Assembly (NCBI GenBank): GCA_036395755.1
Contig: DASWCZ010000079.1
Location: forward strand, 13,524 to 77,523
DNA from: Gp7-AA6 sp036395755
GTDB lineage: Bacteria; Acidobacteriota; Thermoanaerobaculia; UBA5066; Gp7-AA6
Reading direction: 5' to 3'
Length of the DNA stretch: 64,000 bases
The notes under the pieces were generated by a model. It was not told where the DNA came from. It searched no databases and saw only the letters and a program-made list of their open reading frames with translations. The position numbers and the translations under genes were made by a program. Of the stretch, positions 8,343 to 15,827 are shown in pieces (the stretch's first letter is position 1; every line of letters begins with the position of its first letter).

Positions 8343-9455
8343 TCACAGCCGCATCGGCATGACGACGTACAGGTATCGCGACGCGCCGTCGATCCCGCCC
8401 TCGGGGGAGCAGAGGCACTGCGTGTTTTCGTCTTTCAGCTCCAGCCTTACGTTCTCGGTCTCCGCCTCGTCGAAGAAGTCGAGAAGGTATTGCGCGTTCA
8501 GCCCGATCGACAGCGGCTCTCCGTCGTATCGCACGTCGAGCGTCTCGTTTCCCTCTCCGAGCTCCTGGCTCGCGGACGCGACCGTCAGGAGGTCCTTCTC
8601 GAACGAGAGGCGTACTCCGCGCGCCCTCTCCGGAGAAAACAGGGCGACGCGCCGAATCGCGGACTGGCAGACGAGTCGCGGGACGATCGCGACCTTGTCG
8701 TTTCCCTTTCCGAGGATCTTTTCGTAGTCGGGGAAGTTGACATCCAAGAGCCGCGCGATCAATTGCCGGCTGCCGACGCGGAAAAGGAGATGGTTTTCCG
8801 AATGCCGGATCTCGAGATCGCCGGCTTCGCCCGCGTCCATCTTGAGGATCTCAGTCAGCGCCTTCTTGGGGATGAGGACGTTCGGGAGCGTTCCCTTTCC
8901 GTTCTCCCGCGCGAAATTGACGAGGGCCAGGCGGTGCCCGTCGGTTGCGACGAGCTCGAACTCCTTCCCTTTTTCCTTCAAGAGAGCGCCCATCAGCTGG
9001 AAGCGCGTCTCCTCCGAGGAGACGGCATACAAGACCTTACGGGTCAGTCGTTTCCAGGCCTCGAGAGGAAAGGTCATCCCCCCCTTTCCCTCGACTTTCG
9101 GGACCGTCGGATAGTCCTCCGCGGGCTGCGCGACGAGCCGGAAGCTCGACCGCTCGCACGTCACGCCCAGGTAGTGGTTCTCCATCAGCTTTAAGCGGAC
9201 GTCCGCCTCCGGAAGGTTGCGGATCAGATCGAACAGTTTGCGCGCGGGAACCGTCACGGCGCCCGGACGCGATACCCGCGCCTGCGCCGAAGAGAGCAAC
9301 GTCAGGTCGAGATCGGTCGATGTGAGATCCAGGTGCCCGTCGGACGCTTTCAAGAGAATGTTGGAGAGAATCGGAATGGTGTTTTTCCTCTCGACGACGC
9401 CCTGCATGAGCGCAAGCTCGTTCAGAAAATCGCCCCGCTTGAGCGTCAATTCCAT
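8343..9455 (-). CDS. dnaN: DNA polymerase III sliding clamp (beta subunit)
   Basis: This is the ring-shaped processivity clamp of the replicase. It is 370 residues, which fits the three tandem clamp domains. The start is MELTLKRGDFLNELALMQGVVERKNTIPILSNIL, typical of DnaN, and the end is YLYVVMPMRL, the conserved C-terminal strand that forms part of the protein-binding pocket. It lies upstream of recF and 240 bp downstream of dnaA on the same strand. Confidence 0.97.
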   Translation of the reverse strand: MELTLKRGDFLNELALMQGVVERKNTIPILSNILLKASDGHLDLTSTDLDLTLLSSAQARVSRPGAVTVPARKLFDLIRNLPEADVRLKLMENHYLGVTCERSSFRLVAQPAEDYPTVPKVEGKGGMTFPLEAWKRLTRKVLYAVSSEETRFQLMGALLKEKGKEFELVATDGHRLALVNFARENGKGTLPNVLIPKKALTEILKMDAGEAGDLEIRHSENHLLFRVGSRQLIARLLDVNFPDYEKILGKGNDKVAIVPRLVCQSAIRRVALFSPERARGVRLSFEKDLLTVASASQELGEGNETLDVRYDGEPLSIGLNAQYLLDFFDEAETENVRLELKDENTQCLCSPEGGIDGASRYLYVVMPMRL

Positions 9456-9695
9456 TGGGGGAATCCACCTCCGAATTGGAGAAAAAGTCTATCACATGTA
9501 GTTGTCGTAATAGGACTGTGCAGGAACGGCGCGACCTAGAAAAAAGGCAGGAAAAACGGGGCTGAAATGCTCGTCGCGCCTCCGCGAACGGCTGTGCGCC
9601 TGAGCGGAAACTTTGCCGAGCGGGGACGAACGAAGCGCGCTCGAAAGGATGTGGAAAAGCGCAAAGAGGAAGAACGGTCCGAAGACGCGAGCCGG
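9456..9695. promoter_or_regulatory. dnaA-dnaN spacer with a DnaA-box-like site
   Basis: This 240-bp non-coding gap is somewhat AT-richer than its surroundings, especially 9478-9560. It contains TGTGGAAAA at 9650-9658, whose complement TTTTCCACA differs from the DnaA box TTATCCACA at one position. It may hold the dnaN promoter and an accessory DnaA-binding site. I could not define a convincing promoter. In some bacteria the origin occupies this gap rather than the dnaA upstream region. Confidence 0.4.
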
Positions 9696-11015
9696 CTAGC
9701 GGTACGGCTGCTGGAAGCCCTCGATCACTTTGCGGAAATCCGGATCGTCCTCCACCAACTTCTCGATCTTCTCGACGGAGTGCATGACCGTCGAATGGTG
9801 CTTGTCGTTGAACAGTCTTCCGATCTCCGGATACGAGAGGCCGGTCAGTCGCCGACAGAGATACATCGCGACCTGTCGCGGAAAAGCGATCGGTTTCGCG
9901 TTGGTCTTCGCCTTCAGATCCGACACGCGCAACCCGTAGTGCGACGCCACGGTTTTGATGATTTCCGAGGGAATTGCCCGGTTTTCGTCGCGTCCAAGGA
10001 TGTCGCGGAGGGTTTCGCGCGCGAGCTCGATCGAAACCGGCTTTCCGGTCAGCGAGGAGAAGGCCAGGACGCGGTTCAGCCGCCCCTCGAGCTCCCGGAC
10101 GTTCGACCGGACCGTTCCGGCGATGAAGAGCGCGACGTCGTTCGGGATCTCCGCTTTCTCCGCCGCGGCCTTCTTCCGGATGATCGCCACCTTCATCTCG
10201 AGATCCGGAGGCTGGATGTCGGCGATCAGGCCCCACTCGAACCGGGAGCGGAGGCGTTCTTCGAGCGTCGGAATCTCTTTCGGAAGCGCGTCGGACGTCA
10301 CCACGATCTGCTTCTGCGCATCGTGGAGCGCGTTGAAGGTGTGGAAAAACTCTTCCTGCGTCGAGTCCTTGCCCGCGATGAACTGGATGTCGTCCATCAG
10401 GAGCACGTCGAGCTCGCGGTAACGGCTCTTGAACTCGTGCATCTTCTCGAACCGCAGCGCGTTGATCAGCTCGTTCAAGAATCGTTCCGCCGACAGGTAC
10501 ATCACCCGCAAGCCCGGCGATTTCCGGACGACCTCATGGGCGATCGCGTGAACGAGGTGAGTCTTGCCGAGCCCGACGCCGCCGTAGAGAAAGAGCGGGT
10601 TGTACGAGCGCGAGGGGGATTCGGCGACGGCGCGCGCCGCAGCGTGGGCGAACTGATTCGAGGAGCCGACAACGAAACTGTCGAAGGTGAAGCGCGGATT
10701 CAGGACCAGGCCGCGCGGCTCCCGAACGGCCGGGGCGGGCGCCGGCGGCGGAGGGATGTCGATCGCCGCGGCCTGGAAGCGGAAATCGAGCTCCGGGAAC
10801 CCGGCGGCCGCCGCTTCCCGCTTGAGGAGGTCTCCGTGGCGTCCGCGGATCCAGTCGGCGAAGACGGGGCTCGGAACCGAAACGGTCAGCGCCGCCCGGG
10901 AATCGCCGGCGGGCTCGAAGGAGACCTGCCGGGTCGGGGCGAACCACGTCTTCAGTTCTTTCGGGTCGAGCTTCCCCTCGAGATTCCTGACGATTGAAGA
11001 CCAGATCTCGGTCAT
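9696..11015 (-). CDS. dnaA: Chromosomal replication initiator DnaA
   Basis: DnaA is the AAA+ initiator that binds DnaA boxes and melts oriC. The protein is 439 residues. Domain I is at the N-terminus (IWSSIVRNLEGKLDPKELKTWF) and is followed by a short Pro/Ala linker. The AAA+ core has Walker A GGVGLGKTH at about residues 145-153 and Walker B VLLMDDIQF. The C-terminal DNA-binding domain contains SHYGLRVSDLKAKT and the signature YPEIGRLFNDKHHSTV. It is the first gene on the leftward arm, directly beside the strand switch. Confidence 0.98.
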   Translation of the reverse strand: MTEIWSSIVRNLEGKLDPKELKTWFAPTRQVSFEPAGDSRAALTVSVPSPVFADWIRGRHGDLLKREAAAAGFPELDFRFQAAAIDIPPPPAPAPAVREPRGLVLNPRFTFDSFVVGSSNQFAHAAARAVAESPSRSYNPLFLYGGVGLGKTHLVHAIAHEVVRKSPGLRVMYLSAERFLNELINALRFEKMHEFKSRYRELDVLLMDDIQFIAGKDSTQEEFFHTFNALHDAQKQIVVTSDALPKEIPTLEERLRSRFEWGLIADIQPPDLEMKVAIIRKKAAAEKAEIPNDVALFIAGTVRSNVRELEGRLNRVLAFSSLTGKPVSIELARETLRDILGRDENRAIPSEIIKTVASHYGLRVSDLKAKTNAKPIAFPRQVAMYLCRRLTGLSYPEIGRLFNDKHHSTVMHSVEKIEKLVEDDPDFRKVIEGFQQPYR

Positions 11016-11132
11016 TGCCGACCCCGGTTTTCCGCAAGTTTTTCCGCAGCTGTGGAAAGTCCCATCTGCGTGCCGCCGCCGTGGAAGGGGGCGGAGTATA
11101 TACCCCGGCTGCCGGCCGCCCGGACACTCAGC

Positions 11133-11163
11133 GGGGACAGGTCCTGCGGACCTGCGCCCGCCA
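11133..11163 (+). repeat. Dispersed GGGGACAG palindromic element, copy 1
   Basis: GGGGACAG is followed by a perfect inner stem, CAGGTCC-TGC-GGACCTG (11138-11154), and then GCGCCCGCC. Related copies occur at 22308, 41593-41657 (reverse orientation) and twice at 47010-47082. The flanks are conserved while the stem changes in compensated pairs, which suggests a REP-type mobile palindrome. Confidence 0.65.
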
Positions 11164-11195
11164 CCGGACGACGCCGCAAAGGGGGCCCGCGCGGC

Positions 11196-11224
11196 TTGAC
11201 TTATCGCACCGCCGCACCTAGCAT
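11196..11224 (+). promoter_or_regulatory. Probable sigma-70 promoter of rpmH
   Basis: TTGACT at 11196-11201 is followed after 17 bp by TAGCAT at 11219-11224, giving plausible -35 and -10 hexamers. The rpmH ATG is at 11237, so the leader would be only a few nucleotides. There is no clear Shine-Dalgarno in front of rpmH, so the message may be nearly leaderless. Confidence 0.55.
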
Positions 11225-11236
11225 GGCCCGTTTTTT

Positions 11237-11371
11237 ATGAAGCGGACCTATCAGCCCAACAATCGGCGGCGCCGGCGCACACACGGGTTCCTGGTGCGCA
11301 TGCGGACCCGCTCGGGGCGCGCGGTGATCTCGGCGCGCCGGCGCAAGGGGCGCAAGAAACTCTCGGTGTGA
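11237..11371 (+). CDS. rpmH: 50S ribosomal protein L34
   Basis: L34 is a small, highly basic large-subunit ribosomal protein. The 44-residue product starts MKRTYQPNNRRRRRTHGFL and ends with the canonical RRRKGRKKLSV. It is the first gene on the rightward arm. Its stop overlaps the GTG start of rnpA (GTGA), giving the standard rpmH-rnpA coupling. Confidence 0.97.
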   Translation: MKRTYQPNNRRRRRTHGFLVRMRTRSGRAVISARRRKGRKKLSV

Positions 11372-11781
11372 ATTCGGGCCCGGATCGTCGCCGGGAGACG
11401 TTCTCCCGCGACGACCGCCTTCGGAAACGACGGGAATTCGAAGAGTGCTACGCCTCCGGAGTGCGCGTCTCCGGGCGCCATCTCCAGCTTTTTCTGCTGC
11501 CGCCGGCGGGAGCGGGGGCGCCGATGACCCCCGCGCGGCCGCGGCTCGGCATTTCGGTGCCGCGCCGGGTCGGCGGAGCGGTCGTCCGCAACCGGGTGCG
11601 CCGGCGACTCCGCGAGATCTTCCGCCGAAGCCGGGAGCTCTTCGGTCAGCGGGGCGGGAACGTGGTCGTGAACGCGCGCCCCTCGGCATCGGAGGCGACC
11701 TTCGCGGAGCTCGCCGAAGAGTATCGGTCGCTTCTCGCGAAGAGCCTTTCCCGCCCGCCGGAGAATCGGCGTCCCGGATGA
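11368..11781 (+). CDS. rnpA: Ribonuclease P protein component
   Basis: RnpA is the protein subunit of RNase P, which matures the 5' ends of tRNAs. The 137-residue product begins at a GTG overlapping the rpmH stop. It has the family pattern RLRKRREFEECYASG near the N-terminus and the RNR motif in VVRNRVRRRLREIFR, followed by VVVNARPSA. It overlaps yidD by 4 bp at its 3' end. Confidence 0.95.
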   Translation: MNSGPDRRRETFSRDDRLRKRREFEECYASGVRVSGRHLQLFLLPPAGAGAPMTPARPRLGISVPRRVGGAVVRNRVRRRLREIFRRSRELFGQRGGNVVVNARPSASEATFAELAEEYRSLLAKSLSRPPENRRPG

Positions 11782-11996
11782 GCGCGGGTGCCCGCGCAGC
11801 CTCCAGGGTCCTGCGTTTCTACAAAGCCATCCTCTCGCCTCTGCTGCCACGCGCCTGCCGGTACGAGCCGACCTGCTCGGTGTACGCCCGCGAGGCGATC
11901 GAGCGCTACGGTTTCCGGCGCGGCGCGGGTCTCGCGCTCGCAAGGCTCCTCCGCTGCCACCCGTTCCGGCCGGGCGGGTTCGATCCGGTCCCGTGA
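11778..11996 (+). CDS. yidD: Membrane protein insertion efficiency factor YidD
   Basis: YidD is a short membrane-associated protein that assists YidC. The 72-residue product has the conserved pattern FYKAILSPLLPRACRYEPTCSVYAREAI followed by RLLRCHPFRPGGFDPVP, including the conserved cysteines. The ATG overlaps the rnpA stop (ATGA). Position between rnpA and yidC is canonical. Confidence 0.95.
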   Translation: MSAGARAASRVLRFYKAILSPLLPRACRYEPTCSVYAREAIERYGFRRGAGLALARLLRCHPFRPGGFDPVP

Positions 11997-12038
11997 GCGC
12001 GAAACCCGTTTTCTCGATCGAGCGCGCCTGAAACGACC

Positions 12039-13664
12039 GTGGAAAAGCGTCTCCTTCTCGCCGCGCTCCTGTCTCTCGGCATCCTGTTGCTCTGGGAGTG
12101 GATCGGTCCGCGTCCACCCCGGCGCGCGACGCTCCCCGTCGTCCCGACGAAGGGAGCTCTCGTCGTTTCGACGCCGGTGGCCGCCCGGGCGCCGGAGCCC
12201 GTCCCGGAAGGCGTGCGGATCGCGGGCACGCAGGAAGGCCTGACGACCGTCGAGAACGACGTCGCGCGAGCAACCTTCTCCAACCGGGGCGCGGTGCTGA
12301 CGTCCTTCGTTCTCAGAAAGCATACCGACGACCAGAAGCGGCCGCTCGAGCTCGTCCGCGCCATCGGCGATCCGTCCGCGAAGTCGCTCGCCCTCGTGTT
12401 TCCGGGAAAACCGGACTTGACGCAGCTCGCTTCGAACGCGCTGTACGCCGTCGAGACCGGTCCCGCCCACACCGTGCGTTTCCGATACGGCGACGAGCGG
12501 CTCACGGTGACGAAGGAGGTTCGCCTCGGCGACGGGTATCTCTTCGACGTCCAGGTCTCCGTCGCGGGTCCGGAGTTCACGCTCATCGTCGGAACGGGCC
12601 TGCGCAACCCGACCGTGGGCGAGCGAGCGTCGCGCTACGTGATGCCGCCGACCGCGGTCGCGAGCACGGACAGCGGTCTCCAGCGCGTCTCGGCCCAGAA
12701 GCTGGAGAAAGAAACCGCGTGGCCGGTCCCTGCCAACGGCTTCGTCGGGATCGAGGACAACTATTTCCTGACGGCGCTCGTTCCGCGGCATCCCGCGGCC
12801 GCGCGGATCTCTCGCTTCGCCCTGCCGGCAGCGCCCGGCGATCCAGCGGCGAAGCCGGAACCGCTGGTGTCCGTGGGAGTGGCGTCCTCCGGGACCCTGG
12901 AGGCGCGCGCCTTTTTCGGACCGAAAGACGTCGCGATCCTCGAGAGCGCCGGGCTCGGGCTCGAGCGCACCGTGAATTTCGGGTGGTTCGGAATCCTCGC
13001 GAGACCGCTGCTCTGGCTCCTGAAGAAGGCGTACGCCTGGTCGGGGAACTTCGGGCTGGCGATCCTGCTCGTGACTCTGCTGGTCCGGATCCTCCTCTTC
13101 CCGCTGATGCACAAGAGCTACGCGTCGATGAAGAAAATGCAGAAGCTCGCGCCCAAGATGAACGCCATCCGCGACCGTTACAAGAAGGCGAAGACCGACG
13201 CGGCGCAGCGCGCGAAGATGAACCAGGAGTTGATGGCGCTCTACCAGGCCGAGGGATACAACCCGATGAGCGGCTGCTTCCCGGTGGTGCTGCAGCTGCC
13301 GATCCTCGTCGCGTTCTACAACGTGCTTTCCCGGGCCGTGGAGCTGCGGCACGCCCCGTTCATGCTCTGGATCCGCGATCTGTCGGCAGTCGACCACACC
13401 TACGTGCTCCTGATCCTCATGATCGTGACGATGTACATCCAGCAAGCGATGACGCCTTCGACCGTCGACCCGATGCAGAAGAAGATCTTCATGGCCATGC
13501 CGCTCTTGTGGGGCTTCATGCTGAAGGACATGCCGTCCGGTCTCGTCCTCTACTGGCTGTTCTCGAACGTTTTGACGATCCTCCAGCAGATGCTGATCAA
13601 CCGAATGGGCCGGGACGAACCGCAGGCGGGCAAGCCCGCGCGCGTCAAGATGGCGCGGGCGTAG
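12039..13664 (+). CDS. yidC: Membrane protein insertase YidC
   Basis: YidC inserts and folds inner-membrane proteins, alone or with SecYEG. The 541-residue protein is of the Gram-negative type. It has an N-terminal transmembrane anchor (LLLAALLSLGILLLWEWI), a large periplasmic beta domain to about residue 320, then the conserved 60KD_IMP core with LLKKAYAWSGNFGLAILLVTLLVRI, a charged cytoplasmic hairpin around MKKMQKLAPKM, and PVVLQLPILVAFYNVL. The start is a GTG at 12039. It lies 24 bp upstream of khpB. Confidence 0.96.
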   Translation: MEKRLLLAALLSLGILLLWEWIGPRPPRRATLPVVPTKGALVVSTPVAARAPEPVPEGVRIAGTQEGLTTVENDVARATFSNRGAVLTSFVLRKHTDDQKRPLELVRAIGDPSAKSLALVFPGKPDLTQLASNALYAVETGPAHTVRFRYGDERLTVTKEVRLGDGYLFDVQVSVAGPEFTLIVGTGLRNPTVGERASRYVMPPTAVASTDSGLQRVSAQKLEKETAWPVPANGFVGIEDNYFLTALVPRHPAAARISRFALPAAPGDPAAKPEPLVSVGVASSGTLEARAFFGPKDVAILESAGLGLERTVNFGWFGILARPLLWLLKKAYAWSGNFGLAILLVTLLVRILLFPLMHKSYASMKKMQKLAPKMNAIRDRYKKAKTDAAQRAKMNQELMALYQAEGYNPMSGCFPVVLQLPILVAFYNVLSRAVELRHAPFMLWIRDLSAVDHTYVLLILMIVTMYIQQAMTPSTVDPMQKKIFMAMPLLWGFMLKDMPSGLVLYWLFSNVLTILQQMLINRMGRDEPQAGKPARVKMARA

Positions 13665-13688
13665 CCGAAGGCTGAAGGAGACGCAGCG

Positions 13689-14420
13689 ATGAGGTTCGAA
13701 GCGAAGACCGAAGCCGACGCCGTCGAGCAGGCCGCGCGCGCCTTCGGAAAATCCGCCGCGGAAGTCCGATACCGCGTCGTCCGCGACGAGAAATCGTTCT
13801 GGGGCGGCCGGATCGTGGAGATCGAAGTCGACGCGCCGGCGCCCGAGGAGAAAGCCGAAGCGATCGCGGAGGATGCCGGCGCGGTCCGCGCGGAAAGCGC
13901 GGAAGTCGAAATCCCAGTTCCCGATCGGGCGACCCGTCCGAGGAGAGAGGAGCCGGCGCCGCTCGACGAGGAGTCTTTCGCCGCCGTCGAATCGACGCTC
14001 TCCGAGTTGCTGTCGGTGGCCGGCTTCCTGGTCGAGACCCGCCGGAAGAGCTCGTCCGACGAGATGGTGATCGAGCTGATCGGAGATGACGTGGAGCCGC
14101 TCCTCGCCAACAAGGGCGAGGGCTTGAACGGCCTCGAGGTCCTGACGGGCCGCATCGCCAGCCGCCGCCTGGGACACCCGGTGTATCCGCGCCTGGACGC
14201 GGAGGGCTTCCGCGCGCACCAGCGCGAGTCGCTCGAAGAGCTGGCTCACCGATCCGCCGAAGAGGTCAAGCGCACGCGCCGGGCGACGCTCCTTCCCCCG
14301 CTCGCGCCCGGGGAACGTCGCCTCGTGCATCTCGCGCTCTCCTCCGATCCGGAGGTCGAGACCGAGAGCGAAGGCGAGGGTTATCTGAAGAGAGTCGCGG
14401 TCAAGCTCAAGTCGCTCTAG
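13689..14420 (+). CDS. khpB: RNA-binding protein KhpB (Jag/EloR family)
   Basis: This is a cytoplasmic RNA-binding protein; in other bacteria KhpB works with KhpA in cell elongation and post-transcriptional control. The 243-residue product has an N-terminal Jag-N domain (VEQAARAFGKSAAEVRYRVV, then SFWGG), an acidic linker of about 50 residues, a KH domain around 95-165 and a C-terminal R3H domain ending LSSDPEVETESEG. The KH loop reads LLANKGEGLNGLEVL rather than the usual GKHG type. A Shine-Dalgarno (AAGGAG) precedes the ATG. Confidence 0.92.
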   Translation: MRFEAKTEADAVEQAARAFGKSAAEVRYRVVRDEKSFWGGRIVEIEVDAPAPEEKAEAIAEDAGAVRAESAEVEIPVPDRATRPRREEPAPLDEESFAAVESTLSELLSVAGFLVETRRKSSSDEMVIELIGDDVEPLLANKGEGLNGLEVLTGRIASRRLGHPVYPRLDAEGFRAHQRESLEELAHRSAEEVKRTRRATLLPPLAPGERRLVHLALSSDPEVETESEGEGYLKRVAVKLKSL

Positions 14421-14435
14421 GCCGGGGGTGAGGGC

Positions 14436-15827
14436 ATGCGTCCCTCCGCCGAATCGATTCTCGACACGATCGCCGCGCTGGCGACTCCAATCGGTCGTTC
14501 CGCGATCGCGCTCGTGCGGATCTCCGGAGAGCGCACGCGCGAGATCCTCTCTCGCGTGGCGCGCGAGCTGCCGAATCCGGTCGAGCCGCGCCGGCCCTAT
14601 CTCGTCGGGCTTACCGATCTCCATGGCGAGCCGATCGATCGCGGCTTCGTCACCCTCTTTCCCGCGCCGGCTTCCTTCACGGGAGAAGACGTGGCCGAGC
14701 TGTCGGTTCACGGAAGCCCGGTCGTCGTCGAGACGCTGATTCGCGCCTTGATCGGAAGCGGCGCGCGCCCCGCGAGGCCGGGCGAGTTCACGGAGAGGGC
14801 CTTCCGACTGGGGAAGATGGATCTCGTTCGCGCCGAGGCGATCCGTGACCTGATCGATTCGCGCACCGAGGCGGCCGCCCGCGCTTCCTCCCGGCGCCTG
14901 GAGGGCGCGCTGTCGTCGAGGTTGACGGGGGCGCGGGAGAACCTGCTGGCCGCCGCGGCGAGCCTCGCGGCGACGATCGACTTCTCCGAAGACGTCGGAG
15001 AGGCCGTCGATCCTTCCGTCCTCCTTCATCTCACGGCCGCGCGCGACTCGCTCGCGCGCCTCGCCGCGACTTACGACCGGGGTCGGCTTCTCTCCGCGGG
15101 CTGCCGCGTCGCGATCCTCGGCCGCGTGAACGCAGGGAAATCGACCCTCTTCAATGCGCTCCTCGGAACGGCGCGCGCGATCGTCACGGAAATTCCGGGG
15201 ACTACTCGCGACACGATCGAAGCGACGATCGACGTCCGCGGCATTCCCGTCGAGCTCGTCGACACCGCGGGTCTGCGCGAGACCGACGACCACGTCGAGA
15301 AGCTCGGCGTCGAGCGCGCGCGGGAAGAAGGGAAGACCGCGGCCGCGATCCTCTATGTCTTCGACGCGTCGGCCGGCTGGGCGGAGGAAGACGCCGCGGT
15401 CCTGGCGGCGCTCGACGGAAAGCCCGTGGCGGTGGTCGCGAACAAGATCGACCGCCTGGAGGCGCCCGATCGCCCGGGCGTGACGCGCCTCGAGCCGGCC
15501 GGAGCCGCACGGCCGGCGCTCCTCCTCTGCGGCCTCGCGCCCGAAGCCGGGGCGAGCCTGCGAGCGCTGCTGGCGCAGACGATCGCGGCGGACGTGCCGG
15601 GCGAGGCAGAGTCGGGGATCCTCGCGTCTCTGCGGCAGCTCGATCTGGTCGAACGAGCGCACGCCGCCGTCGGCGACGCCCTCGCCGCGCTCGCGAGCGG
15701 CGTTTCTCTGGAATACGCCGCCACCCACGTCGATTCCGGACTCGCGGCGCTCGCCGACGTCTTCGGCGAGGCGACCTCGGAAGACGTGCTCCAACGTATT
15801 TTTTCGACCTTCTGCATCGGGAAATGA
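14436..15827 (+). CDS. mnmE: tRNA uridine-5-carboxymethylaminomethyl modification GTPase MnmE
   Basis: MnmE forms a complex with MnmG that modifies wobble uridine 34 of certain tRNAs. The 463-residue protein has an N-terminal tetrahydrofolate-binding domain (DTIAALATPIGRSAIALVRISG), helical segments, a GTPase domain with P-loop GRVNAGKSTLFN and DTAGLRET and NKID, and the C-terminal catalytic CIGK tetrapeptide. The stop overlaps the mnmG ATG by 4 bp, so the two subunits are coupled. Confidence 0.97.
   Translation: MRPSAESILDTIAALATPIGRSAIALVRISGERTREILSRVARELPNPVEPRRPYLVGLTDLHGEPIDRGFVTLFPAPASFTGEDVAELSVHGSPVVVETLIRALIGSGARPARPGEFTERAFRLGKMDLVRAEAIRDLIDSRTEAAARASSRRLEGALSSRLTGARENLLAAAASLAATIDFSEDVGEAVDPSVLLHLTAARDSLARLAATYDRGRLLSAGCRVAILGRVNAGKSTLFNALLGTARAIVTEIPGTTRDTIEATIDVRGIPVELVDTAGLRETDDHVEKLGVERAREEGKTAAAILYVFDASAGWAEEDAAVLAALDGKPVAVVANKIDRLEAPDRPGVTRLEPAGAARPALLLCGLAPEAGASLRALLAQTIAADVPGEAESGILASLRQLDLVERAHAAVGDALAALASGVSLEYAATHVDSGLAALADVFGEATSEDVLQRIFSTFCIGK

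Larger units (their letters stand above)
11016..11236. other. oriC: Candidate chromosomal origin of replication (oriC)
   Basis: This 221-bp gap separates leftward dnaA from rightward rpmH, exactly where coding direction flips. Three DnaA-box-like sites lie within 32 bp: TTTTCCGCA at 11028-11036 and 11040-11048, and TGTGGAAAG (complement CTTTCCACA) at 11051-11059. A short GTATATAC occurs at 11096-11103, which could be a melting element or the dnaA -10 region. It also carries one copy of the dispersed GGGGACAG palindrome and the rpmH promoter. Gene order and boxes support an origin here; the boxes are not perfect consensus. Confidence 0.6.

Noticed and set aside
10340..10348. TGTGGAAAA inside dnaA as part of the origin
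   Set aside because: A single DnaA-box-like sequence within coding sequence with no neighbours; kept out of the oriC call.
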